NCBI GenBank assembly: GCA_001695595.3
Contig: MBPM02000053.1
Location: 124,001-188,000 of the forward strand
Reading direction: 5' to 3'
Source of the DNA: Plasmopara viticola
Lineage: Eukaryota > Oomycota > Peronosporomycetes > Peronosporales > Peronosporaceae
Length of the DNA: 64,000 bases
The notes beneath the pieces were generated by a model, which worked only from the letters and a program-made list of their open reading frames with translations, was not told where the DNA came from and ran no database searches. Every line of letters begins with the position of its first letter. Position 1 is the stretch's first letter. The translations under genes and the position numbers were made by a program. This document shows positions 45,161-55,690 of this stretch, piece after piece.

Positions 45161-47314
45161 GTATAAAATTTTCTATAGTACGCTATATCGTGTTCTATAG
45201 TTCACTTCTTGATTTGTTATTATTTGGTGGGACTTAGAAGTGAGAATCTTAATTTGTTTTCTGTACAAAAGATTCTCAGCTAATAAATTACGACTATGAG
45301 ACAGGTAGCAGAGTCTGAGTCGATTCCCGGTTTGTTTGTCAAGGCAGTAATGAAAGAGTATTTATTTTGCGGAAGCTGGCCTAGGCTTAGCTATACGCTT
45401 ATATAGTATGCTTTCTGCCATGACATTTACTGGTGGGTCGTAGTTACGACGTTGCTTTGTCTTCTAACCAGTTTCGTTGTTGTAAAAGGATTTTAGCCAA
45501 TCGGCAATCAATTTTTTTTTGCTAAAGCATACGTTTAAGCGACTATGTACGGCACCTTGTACCATCAAAACGGACCTCAGTCTGTAAACCCGGTATGTAT
45601 GAATCCAAATTCGTTCACATACATTGCTCAATTGACTAGATAATACAGCCTAAGTATCACAACCGCGGGGGACATTCAATAGGTCGTTTGCCGGACGAGG
45701 AGAGCTCCCACAAATTTTTGTCTTGCAACAGCCTAAGTAGCCATCGACTGCTATCATCCTGAAGGCAACCATCTTTTTTCACTCTGTCTGCTTTTTTACA
45801 CGTCCTAGCTTGCTTGGGTAGTCAAAGCCTTTTGACTTCCAATGATAATGAGATATCGGGACCTATGTATGCACGGGTACTATCTATAGAATTGGGCGAT
45901 TGCATAGATATAAATAAGAGGCTATAGGTATTGTCGAGAAAGAAACATCTGCTGCGGGCCGGAGCAAAATCAAGCACATGATCTGTGCCTGTCCCGAAGG
46001 GGGATGATAATCATATGACGCAAGGGCTGTTACCGGCAAAGTTACCGGTGACGACGGTTAGATTACAGCTTAATTATAGCATTTCGGACTCCGGATTTTT
46101 TTTAAATAACTAAAACTCGATTCTTTCGAAAGGCACTATCAGTTACAATTATGAGCCAGTCTCGGGTATACTGGGTAAAAGGATCGATTGCATCAGGTCC
46201 TTGCATGTAAAATATGAAAAAGTATTAAATTTAGTATTGCTGCACATGTCTATGGGAGGACGAGGATTTCAAAAATGCTGTCATTGTCTTGCTTTGTTCT
46301 TAGCTTTAAATATCTGTTCGCTTGATAACAATACGATAGGGCTGTACGCGATATAAAATTACGTTTTGCGAAGTACAGACACTTCGCAAGTGTCAGTACC
46401 ACGGTGGCTTAATTTATTATCCTCAGCCATACTTCGTAAATGTAAATTTCGGAAGCTTTTGTAGTAATCACGAAGTCCATATAGATGGTAGCGCAAGTCG
46501 CAAAATTGTGATGCAGTCCATTCAACGCGGAAAATGTTTCGGATGCGACCGCGCTTACTCCACTATCCTCACAAGATTTGAGATGAAAGTAAGAAACGCA
46601 TCATTAGACATGGTTGTTGGTGCTCGTTCTCGATTATACCTTTTCGAAAAAAGCAAATGGTCATTGAAGCACGCATGATTGGGCGAGTATCTTATGTAAG
46701 AGAAAATGTGATTGATTATGGACTGCAACACCCAAAATTATTCAAGTTTAATTCTACTTAAAGAACGTCTCGCGACAAAGCTTGGGGAATACTCAAACGT
46801 ACGAAGCCATGCAAGAAGCGTCGCGAGCCATTCAACATTTTCAAACAGAACTACGTCACGTGCTGAAGCGTCCACAGGTTAAATCACGTACAATGTCGTA
46901 CGCTTTATAAATGTTTTTCTTAATAAAATCGACAATATCACGCTTCTTGGTCTAGGTCCTGAGATCTTTTTAAAAAAGTATGACGTGGCGCAACTTTGAC
47001 ATAACATGTGTCGTTGACCATCCTCTGTGTCCGCCGCTTAATATAGACGTAAGTCCAGTGTAGTCGATTGGTGATCGACTTGATCGGCAAAGTCTGCCGC
47101 ATTGACCTGCTCATCATGCTGGTGCTAGTACCTTCGTGATTATTGACAATGGGAAGGTGTATTACCAAGACTGTGTAGTTGAGACAGAAGTCCTGAACAT
47201 AAAAGCTAGATAGCGTGCCGAGCTTAAGACATTGCCCAGGTCATCCCTCCAAGTAAAATTTTGGGTACTGTAGCTTCTGCAATTCGAGTTACAACCTCGC
47301 ATGTCTTGGAAAAG
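45161..47314. other. spacer with no supported gene
   Basis: No gene is recognised. A GC-richer patch at about 45950-46060 (with a TTACCGG direct repeat) could be another decayed repeat end. Confidence 0.4.
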
Positions 47315-47625
47315 TTTGGGGTGACGCCCTCCTTTCAAGCGCGGGGACTTAATGCTCGCGCGCTTCGGGCAGGTGCTCTCGGGCATCTGCAGGTCTCTAA
47401 CGAGTCTCACCCCCGACGCGACGGTCTCCAGCACCGGGCGCCACCTGGGCTCTTACCAAGTCAGAGCTAGACAAAATTATGGAAGACCCTCACGACCTTG
47501 GTGCTGGCTGCACTGCCCGCCGAACGAGACCCGACGTATGCGGACACCACTCTATGCCGTGGACTAGCCATACTGAGCCTAGCACGTGCATAACTTGGCA
47601 ACGCGATAACGTAATACATTACATT
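47315..47625 (+). repeat. GC-rich dispersed repeat, LTR-like, copy 3
   Basis: Starts GTTTGGGGTGACGCCCTCC and ends near TAATACATTACA. It is almost identical to copy 2 apart from single-base changes, including a one-base loss near 47436 that breaks the open frame seen in the other copies. It lies about 790 bp upstream of the effector pseudogene. Confidence 0.6.
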
Positions 47626-48413
47626 ACCTTCGCATGATTTGTGGCCACCGTATTGTGGTGCTACGTTAAGAAGTTATTGCTCTAGACATCAATCTAAGCC
47701 AGCTCGCCATTTCTAATAACACACCTACGAGGTCCGTAAAAAGCACCAGCTCAACGCACTAAAGCATTTGCTACTAAGTTTGAGATATTCTGTAATACTT
47801 GCTGCCCGCTTTTAAAGTCGACTACTTAAACGTCATTAAAGATTTAAGCCACCGAAACCCCCACGTTGAGATTCAGCTGTCTCTGGCGCAGGATGCTGGT
47901 AGCTAGCAATCCGACCTACTAATATCAAAGTATCATAGCTATGTAATGTTAGAGAAATTCTGGCTGTTCATAATGTAAACGCTTCTCGACGTGGCAAACG
48001 ATGCAAACGATGATTAACTGGTCGTCGTAATACAGATATGTAGTAATCGTAGAGAGCAGACCCTTAGGATCAATACTGTCATTCATATAACACCAAGTTT
48101 TCGTCATCGTGATAAAACATATCAGTTGTGGTCGCCGATCGTGTCATTTAAGAGCCGGATTCCGTACCCCTCAATACACCTTTTGGTCAGTGGAATGTCA
48201 AGCCCAGCTGTTCAACACCCATATGGGTAGTGCAGTCTCACCTTTATATGAAATTACTAGTCCAATATAGTAAGTAACCTATCGTGATGCAGATCCTAAG
48301 ACAATAATTATTTAATCGAATTTTATATTGTTAAGATGTGTGGCTAGTTATTACTAATTCAATGTAACTAGTCCATTTGACATGCATGCCGAAGAACCAT
48401 TCTTTGACAAGCC
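47626..48413. other. spacer upstream of effector pseudogene
   Basis: No gene is seen. The final part presumably held the promoter. A leader segment like that of the gene at 10792 is not present. Confidence 0.4.
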
Positions 48414-51033
48414 ATGAACGTCAAGCCACCACAGTGTTGCGTTAGCCTGTTGTGCGGGCTGGTCCTGCTAACGACCGCCACGATTGCCACAGTAGAGACT
48501 AAAGGATCTAATGCTGTAGCTGCCACTCCTGCCCAACATGTAAGAATGCAGACGCTATCAACACCAATCGAAGCCCACGATCCCGTCGAAGAGCGAGTCT
48601 TTTCTACAACGGCTGTGGACGAAGTGGTGCGAAATGAGCTTCGGCCGTTCGCTGGTAAATTGGTCTCGAAAGCCGTGATTGATTATTTCCATAAGCAGAA
48701 TTTCATGGTCGAGACCATGCGAAATTTCGACAATATGCTTGATGTGGACGCGATCAACGAGTTGACCTGGATATCTGACTCTCATTTCAATCTCTTGGTG
48801 ATTTGGTTCGGAATCAAGTCACCTGAGGAACAAGAAGTTGTGCTCGATCTTTTAGTTGCCCAATTGAAGGCAAATTCACTTTCGAAACACAATCTACTCA
48901 AATATTTCGAAGCAGGGAAATCAAGGGCAACTGACGGTTTTCGTGTGATAGCTGCCGCGGTAGAAACGAAGTGGTTGATGAGTATTTCGACAAATGAAAT
49001 GTACGATGCACTCGGGCTTCCCTATACTCAAAGTGATGAAGAGTTTGTAAGGCATGTAGGTCACTCGATTTGGCACAAATTCGAAATAATTGGCGAAAAA
49101 GGAGTTTACTACGTTCATGTTGACCAAAATGCGCGAGCGATCGGAGGATGAAATCATGTGGGCTCGACTTATCTACAAGCTAGAGAATGATCAAACTGTG
49201 CAAATGCCTCTTTCGAGTGTATTCGACGAACTTCTCCGGTCAAAAGCAGGAGCTGCAGAAAACTGCAGACCCATTGATGCTGTCAAGGTTTTGACAAGTC
49301 CAGAACTTTCGAAAGTGTACAACGATGTGGCAAGGACTAGCGAGGAAGTTGGTGCGGTGGCAGTGGGAAAACTCTTTCAATGGTCGAAGGATGAACTCAT
49401 GTGGGCCAAACTGATCCATGTATTGCAGAACGACGACAGCGTGCCTCCAATTCCCTCCAGTGTCTTTGACTCTCTTTTGCAACCATACGAGACAATTATA
49501 TTTGGAGAACACCAGTGCACACCCAACGAGGCTGTCGAGTATCTAACGGGCCCAGAACTCTCTCAAATTGACGACCGCTTTCATACCGAGAAGGATTTAA
49601 ATGCGAAGCTATTGACAGGATTACTCAAAAAGTCGCACAATGAACTCATGTGGGCCAAAGTGTTGTACATGTTAAAAAACGACCAAAGCGTGGCCGTTCC
49701 TCTCTCCGATGTGTTGACGACTCTTCTCAATTGGTGGACAGAATGGCCGTACACTGCACCTGCGATAGCTGAACAGACCCCGTTAAGCAAGAGTAAAGCG
49801 ATCTTGAGAAATACAAAGCTCTTTTACTTGTACTTGTACGCGCACTTTTCAAGTGACGAGCCTGACGTGTTTCTCTTGGAAAAATTGCGAGAGCGATCGA
49901 CAGACAAACTTGTGTGGGCTCAAGCTCTTAATGCGCTACAAGACGACCAAAGCGTGCTCATTCCTCTGTGCGGTGTGCTTGATGCTCTACTCCACTCGTG
50001 GATTGGAGAGCCATACAATGCGGCGGCACTAGCAGAGAAGCAGCCAGCGTTAATCGGTGCGTATAAACTTCTGCTGGAAAGTTCCGTCACTTTCCAGGAT
50101 AGACTGAGGCCACCGTCTCCCGACGAAGCCATGGCGCTAGTAAAAGAACTGCTCGAGCGGTCGAATGATGAGTTGCTGTGGGCCAAATTCTTGTACAAGC
50201 TGCAACAAGACCAAGCCTTTGATGTTATCGCTTCAAGTGCGTTTGATGCTCTTCTTCAGTCCAACGACGCAGCACAAACACCACATCATTTTTCTCCCAG
50301 CTCAATGGTCGAGTACCTTACGGGTCCATCCTTCTTCAAAAAACTTCCAATCCAAAGACAATGCCGACGCTATGTTCTTGTCACATTTGTTGCCAACTTT
50401 ATCGCCAAATCAAGTCATGTGGGCCAAGGTGCTCTACAAAACGCCGAAAGCAAGTCTACAATTCTTTATATTAATTTGTTGACATCTCTTTTGAAATCTT
50501 GGACATACGACGTTGCTGGAGGTGCTACTTTATCGGATTTGTTTACCAAAAGCAAACGCTATCTCGAGAGCCAAAGCTTTGCCAATCTGATTGCGTACGC
50601 ACAATGTTCGAGTGACAATCCCGACGTGTTTGTGCTGGAAAAACTGCTTGAGAGATCGACTGATGATTTGATGTGGGCTCGACTTTTGAATGAGCTGCGG
50701 AAGGAGGAACGTGACGCGCTCTCAGGTGTTTTAAACGCTCTCCTTTACTCATGGATTGGAAAGCCGTACGATGCAGCTGCAGCTTCGGACAAGGAGCGCA
50801 TACTTCTCACTGCTTACGACTATCTGACGAGTCAAACGCTTGCTACCAAGTACAACAAGAAGACGACTTTAGGCAAAGGGAACGCCGAGAAGATGGTCCA
50901 GAATCGATTGTCTAAGCTCTCGGCCGATGGCATCATGTGGGCCAAATTTCTAAGCAAACTTCAGAAAGACAGCGCCGTGGGGTTTCCCCTTTTTAGAGTG
51001 TTGCAAGCTTTTCTTCGACAATGGAAAGCATAG
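48414..51033 (+). pseudogene. frameshifted secreted tandem W-module effector, paralogue 5
   Basis: The first frame (48414-49151) encodes a signal peptide (CCVSLLCGLVLLTTA), an RXLR-equivalent RMQT, VEER and the N-terminal LVIWFG module. It leaves the family frame at an A-run near 49096-49104 and stops at 49151, giving a 245-residue truncated product. The remainder continues in the next frame to 51033 with later modules intact (DEIMWARLIYKLEND to DGIMWAKFLSKLQKD). A second pair of indels, near an A-run at 50337 and a 7-base loss near 50441-50446, shifts the frame and restores it. This scrambles one module, whose SPNQVMWAKVLY survives only in the alternative frame. It is most similar to the gene at 35111. 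It is a pseudogene unless the first shift is an assembly error. Confidence 0.8.
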
Positions 51034-51329
51034 CTTTATGTCGTATAGAGGGCCCGCTTTGTGGAAGTTGAACACGTGATAATTTAATCAACACATTCGC
51101 TGATTGCTGACGAAAAATTGGCGAACAAATAGCACTTGGATGAATGTACCTTGCCATTGGTATTCCAGCAATCGCTTCTTAAGCAGAACAATGAAATGTT
51201 GTTGTAGCGAAAACAAAATGACGTTTTACTGAAAACAAACAAGGGTTCAAGCCTCCAGATTGGCATCCGTTTCGTAAGACATACGTATCTATTTGTCAAC
51301 AGATCTTTAGCTTTGCTCATGTAGGCATC

Positions 51330-51600
51330 CTCATGTCTAAGCGAGCAAGCACATTGAGCTTGCCAGTTTTAGAGTCAACACGAAAGCTGTAATTTTCAAA
51401 GTATGCCAATCATCTTGCCATAATTTTGGGAGGTGCATTCACTGCCGCTTTTTAAAGAGGCATGGTCTAAAGAGACCACAAAGTCTTTGGAACCTAAAAA
51501 TGCACTCGGAGCTATACCAGTGCGTATGCATGGCAAGGAAATTCTAGTCGCGAACAAGTTTTTCTCGCCCAATAAAGTTAAGCAGCCTGGCTGAATTGAG
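51330..51600 (-). mobile_element. degenerate Ty3/gypsy RNase H relic
   Basis: On the minus strand a gypsy-type RNase H region is readable: GEKNLFATR, then GSKDFVVSLDHASL, then KAAVNAPPKIMAR with a stop where the usual Trp stands, then LAYFENYSFRVDSKTGKLNVLA. These match the 'DKELLA...VYTDHASL...RMARWL...YKPGKxNVLADALSRR' order of Ty3/gypsy pol. Frameshifts and stops make it dead. Flanking sequence to about 52100 may be further remains. Confidence 0.75.
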
Positions 51601-52576
51601 GTGGTTTCTCGAGTCCGCTCTTTTGAAGTTCACGTAAACTTAGTCCTTATCTAAAAAATGTAGAAGAGTATTTAGGAACGATATGGTAGCAGTTGATCAC
51701 CATGCAAGACAAGAATTTAAGAAAAACATCTATCGGATATCATTTCTCATGCGCGTCGCCAAAACCTCGGTCAGCAACTGACTCGGAAGGAACTTCCTAC
51801 GCGACTGAATACACTAGATGCCAGCTAGGCAATCTAGCAGAATTCTTTGCTAAAGAGCATTCGTGTATTCGTTGGTATCTTGTGCGCTCTCCGTCTTTGT
51901 CAACTTCTTAAATTGGTCAGCACAGCTTAAGCAGGTTGACAAATGTTTCACGCTCCCTATTTCGTCGATCCCAAAAGTACGTTTGCCAAGGTGAGTGTCG
52001 GAGATTTCTTTGAAACAGCGACTCGTTGGTTTTGTCAAGTCGTTCCTCATCCTCATAGTCTAAAGGTCTCTCGCCGCCCGCAATATGCGTAAGGTGCAAA
52101 CAGTCATAAGCGTATCCATGTGCACATTTTCCAAAATTCAGCTTTGTTGACTTCGTAGTTGCTTACAACTTTTATGAACAGCTCAAAAACTGCGGTCTCA
52201 GTTGGTCAATAGATCATCTACAATGAGCGCATATTTATTGTCGCGAAGTGCTGCAAGATCATTTCGAGCTCTACATTGGGCGTGGTTGCGATCAATACCG
52301 TTACTTGTGGCCTTTACAAAGTCTTTACTGCTCAGACCATCTCCATGACCAACCGCAAGACTCACACGCTAGTGCAATTCGTCGTGACGTAAATCTTCGC
52401 TATCATCAACTCGACAGGCGATAATGTTGCTAACTAATGGTACGCTACCTGCTTGGTAACTCGTTGTCAAAGTATGGCTTTTGTTAGTTCTTATCATTCA
52501 ATCATTTTATGTAATTGATTGCCGTCGAGCAAGTATAAACCTTCTTTCAAGTTAAAAATCGATCCACTCGCTCGTT
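51601..52576. other. transition spacer between effector region and gene-dense region
   Basis: No gene is recognised. The minus-strand frame near 51917-52099 could be an upstream part of the gypsy relic, but I cannot assign it. Confidence 0.4.
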
Positions 52577-55531
52577 CTAAGCTTGCAGCAGCATCTTGAG
52601 GCAATTCTTGGTCGCTAGACTCACGTCACGATGCACCGCTCGCACTCGAATATGGTACGAATTGCCATCGCCAGCTTCAAGGCGCACGAGGCAGCCAACA
52701 GAGACTTTGTCGCCATTCGGACCGACGGCTCCAGTGCGAAAGGTGGCAGCACCCAGCAAGGTGCTACTTGTATCAACGCCATCAACCAGCGCAAACTTAA
52801 GTCTCGTACCAAGCCAGTCGCGAGCCCGTGTCATGTCGACTTTCGTGACGGCCGGAACGACTTCATTCTGGTCACGATCTTGTCCTTCGAGCGCGTTCCA
52901 ACGTTGAGAAAACGCCTCTCCATTCACAACCACCGGCTCCATGAAGCTCGTGGCGTGGCACGGCAAGGCCACGCAATACGAATAGTTGGTGCCATTGCGT
53001 GAAAACGTCATCGTCATAAGAGGGGGTTCGGTAAACGGGGCCATGGCTTCAATCATCACCTGCTGTTGAGCTTGTTGCTTGCCAGCCACTTGGGCCGGGA
53101 GATCAGTCATTTGCACACGGAAGCAAGTGCCCGTCGCGACCTGGACGGACAAACCGTGAAGGACGTCCACGGTCTTGTTGCCGAAAAAGAGATTGAGGCG
53201 ACCTTGCGACCCTCGGTACTCGTGTTTCACGCCCACCTGCACCACGTCGTTCTCCAGCAGCACTCCCTGTGGGTTCAACAAGAGGTGACGCGTCCATGCC
53301 GTGAGTTGTGGGCCCAGCGACGCATCGAGGCCTACGATTTTCGTGTGGGACGCGGTTCCCCCAAAAACGTCGCTCAAGTCGGCGGGATTCGGTCCACGGA
53401 TCGCATTCTGATCACTTCCAGACGACGTCTTGGCAGCCACGGGGTCATCTAGACACAACAAGTCGACGGCATCGACGACAGCGACTGGCTGTTCGCTGCC
53501 TCGCGCCTGAGAGCGAGGAGACACGGGTCCGTCCTCGGCCACCACGGACCCGTCACCTGCGGCGTTTGCACTCTTTTGCTGGTTGCGAAGCCGTACGATC
53601 AACCCCGACTCGCGATTTTCCGGGAACACGGGCATGGGTTCCAACACGGCACGCAAGACTTCGTCCCCGTTGGGCGAGTTCTGACACAGCTGACGGAGTG
53701 CCAAGTACTCGCACGCGCGTTGCTGGAGCTCCAAGTTCATGTTGCTGGCGGCCTTGGCCAACACACTGTGGACGGTCGGCCGCAGTTCTTCGTACAAGTT
53801 GTCCATCTTGACAAACGCCGTCAGCACCACGCCTTTCGTCGGCACGCTCGCGTCGACATAGTGCTGGTGCAAGACGTCAAACTGACGCACACCGCTCATG
53901 TGCGCGTCGTCACACAAGAGGTACCCAAACTCCCCCAGCACGTACGCCCCAAACTTGGTCGTCGTTTCATCGACGAAACGAGGTTCCATGGCCTTGAACA
54001 TTTGCTCGGCCGCGTACCGCTGCAAGTCCTCGCGGTTCGTCACAATCTGCACGACACGGTGCCACACGGCGTCGGGCACTTCGCTCCCCGCAATGGTCAA
54101 CAACTGCAACACAGTGTCCACGTACCAGCGCAAGTCGCGCGCATACTTTTCCGCCAGAATCGCTGCTTTCAAGACAATCTCTTCGCGAATGCCACCCACG
54201 GGTCCAGAGGCTGTACTCGCCGTCACGACCGTGCGTTCCGCGATGGTCAAGTAATTGACGAGCTCACCCACAATTTCTTGGGCATTCGTGGCGTCGCACA
54301 TGGCAAAGAGCAAGTCGAGGGCCCGACGCCGCACGGACGGATCGGCGTCCTTGAGGGAAAAGAGCACGGTCTCTTGATGTTGCTTGACACTTGCACCGTC
54401 GCCGTCGAGCCGCACCATTCGATACATGGAATCCAGTCCCACGTAGCGAATATTGGGCTCAGTGACGGCGATGAACCGAGCCAACAAGGCAACGGCCTGT
54501 TCGCGCAACTTGGACGCAAGACTGTCCGTGTCGCCGCGTGGTTTGCCTCGCGCAATGACGAGGTTCACTGCTTCGATCAAAACGGCATACGCGGCATTGT
54601 TCTTTGCACTCTTGCCGGGTGGCGTCCGGGCCAACACCCGTTGGAGCGTCTCGTTCAGCAACGTGTTCAGTCGTCCATCGGCCGCATCGGCATCCAACGC
54701 GCCGTGGGCATGAAATTGCTGCAGGATCCGAAGCAGCGTGACCTGGAGCCACGGACACGGCGTGTTGTAGTACATGTACTCCCGTGGACAGTTCTTGTGC
54801 GTCACAAGTTGATTAAGTCGCTGAATCGAGGGCTCGATCAAGGACCGGAACGCCGTCGGGTGCAACGCCAGCGCCGTCAAAAGCAGCCCCGTCGCGGACG
54901 TGACGACGCCAAGGTGCGTCTCACTCATCAGTTCGTACACGCGAGTCTCCAAGTCTTGGAGCGGGACCAATTCGGGATTATCCGGGAGTAAACGACGGGC
55001 ACACAAGGCCGCTTTCTTCCGCACGGGCGCAATCCCGGCCGAGCTGGTCAAAATGGCGGCGACGTCCGGGCCCATCGTCTCACTCAAGTCGGCGCCACCG
55101 AGGTTAGCAACACAACACAAGGCGAGACACTGGGAACTTGCTTCCCGAGACTTGAGATCGTTTCGAATGGAATTGATCACGAGCGTCATCAATTCATCCG
55201 AAGCTTTCAAAAGGATCGAACAGCCCAAGTAGCCGAGACACTTTTCCGAGTACTTGGACCCCGACACGAGGCTAATGATCTGCACGTGCCCAAAGTCCAC
55301 GTCGTAGCCCAACATGTAAATGTAAATGAGTTTCCACGCATACTTCTTTCGGTCGTACGACTGCAAAGCGGGGCCTCCGCTGCCCAAGCCCAACGTACTG
55401 GCCGTCTGGGTGAATTTTTGACGAATCTTGCCCAATTCCTTGTCCACGCGCTTTTGCTCGTCTTCCCGCGACGTGCACGCACGCAAGTCTCCGATAAAGT
55501 TGTTGAGGCCACGCGCACTAAACATGGCCAT
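52577..55531 (-). CDS. AP2A: AP-2 complex alpha subunit (alpha-adaptin)
   Basis: Large subunit of the AP-2 clathrin adaptor, which links plasma-membrane cargo and phosphoinositides to clathrin during endocytosis. The product is 984 residues; I start at the ATG at 55531 because the frame upstream opens only with GTG, and a second ATG lies at 55525. The N-terminal trunk starts GLNNFIGDLRACTSREDEQKRV and has the adaptin signature RKKYAWKLIYIYMLGYDVDFGH at 61-82, including the basic patch that in alpha-adaptin binds PIP2. Armadillo-like helices fill residues up to about 620. A serine- and alanine-rich hinge follows with a clathrin-box-like LLCLDD near residue 690, then the beta-sandwich and platform appendage to the end. 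No intron is seen. It lies 160 bp downstream of the kinesin gene on the same strand. Length fits the family. Confidence 0.93.
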   Translation of the reverse strand: MAMFSARGLNNFIGDLRACTSREDEQKRVDKELGKIRQKFTQTASTLGLGSGGPALQSYDRKKYAWKLIYIYMLGYDVDFGHVQIISLVSGSKYSEKCLGYLGCSILLKASDELMTLVINSIRNDLKSREASSQCLALCCVANLGGADLSETMGPDVAAILTSSAGIAPVRKKAALCARRLLPDNPELVPLQDLETRVYELMSETHLGVVTSATGLLLTALALHPTAFRSLIEPSIQRLNQLVTHKNCPREYMYYNTPCPWLQVTLLRILQQFHAHGALDADAADGRLNTLLNETLQRVLARTPPGKSAKNNAAYAVLIEAVNLVIARGKPRGDTDSLASKLREQAVALLARFIAVTEPNIRYVGLDSMYRMVRLDGDGASVKQHQETVLFSLKDADPSVRRRALDLLFAMCDATNAQEIVGELVNYLTIAERTVVTASTASGPVGGIREEIVLKAAILAEKYARDLRWYVDTVLQLLTIAGSEVPDAVWHRVVQIVTNREDLQRYAAEQMFKAMEPRFVDETTTKFGAYVLGEFGYLLCDDAHMSGVRQFDVLHQHYVDASVPTKGVVLTAFVKMDNLYEELRPTVHSVLAKAASNMNLELQQRACEYLALRQLCQNSPNGDEVLRAVLEPMPVFPENRESGLIVRLRNQQKSANAAGDGSVVAEDGPVSPRSQARGSEQPVAVVDAVDLLCLDDPVAAKTSSGSDQNAIRGPNPADLSDVFGGTASHTKIVGLDASLGPQLTAWTRHLLLNPQGVLLENDVVQVGVKHEYRGSQGRLNLFFGNKTVDVLHGLSVQVATGTCFRVQMTDLPAQVAGKQQAQQQVMIEAMAPFTEPPLMTMTFSRNGTNYSYCVALPCHATSFMEPVVVNGEAFSQRWNALEGQDRDQNEVVPAVTKVDMTRARDWLGTRLKFALVDGVDTSSTLLGAATFRTGAVGPNGDKVSVGCLVRLEAGDGNSYHIRVRAVHRDVSLATKNCLKMLLQA

Positions 55532-55690
55532 GGTCACGTCAAGCTACGTCTTTACTTTTCAAAGTATGAGCGACGAGTCGCGGGTGTTTCACGATCCCGT
55601 TCTTGGGTCGTTTCCTAAAATTAGGCGCGTCGATCTAACCTGCTTTTAAGTGTTCGTCGTAGGAATGAAGAGAGCGCAAGACGTTTTTGA

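Noticed and set aside
45290..45340. tRNA-like B-box (GAGTCGATTCCCGG)
   Set aside because: No A-box at the right distance and no acceptor-stem pairing.
53576..54991. 471-codon plus-strand open frame
   Set aside because: It lies antisense to the AP-2 alpha gene. The amino-acid make-up (His, Gln, Arg and Val rich) is that of a shadow frame in GC-rich coding DNA.
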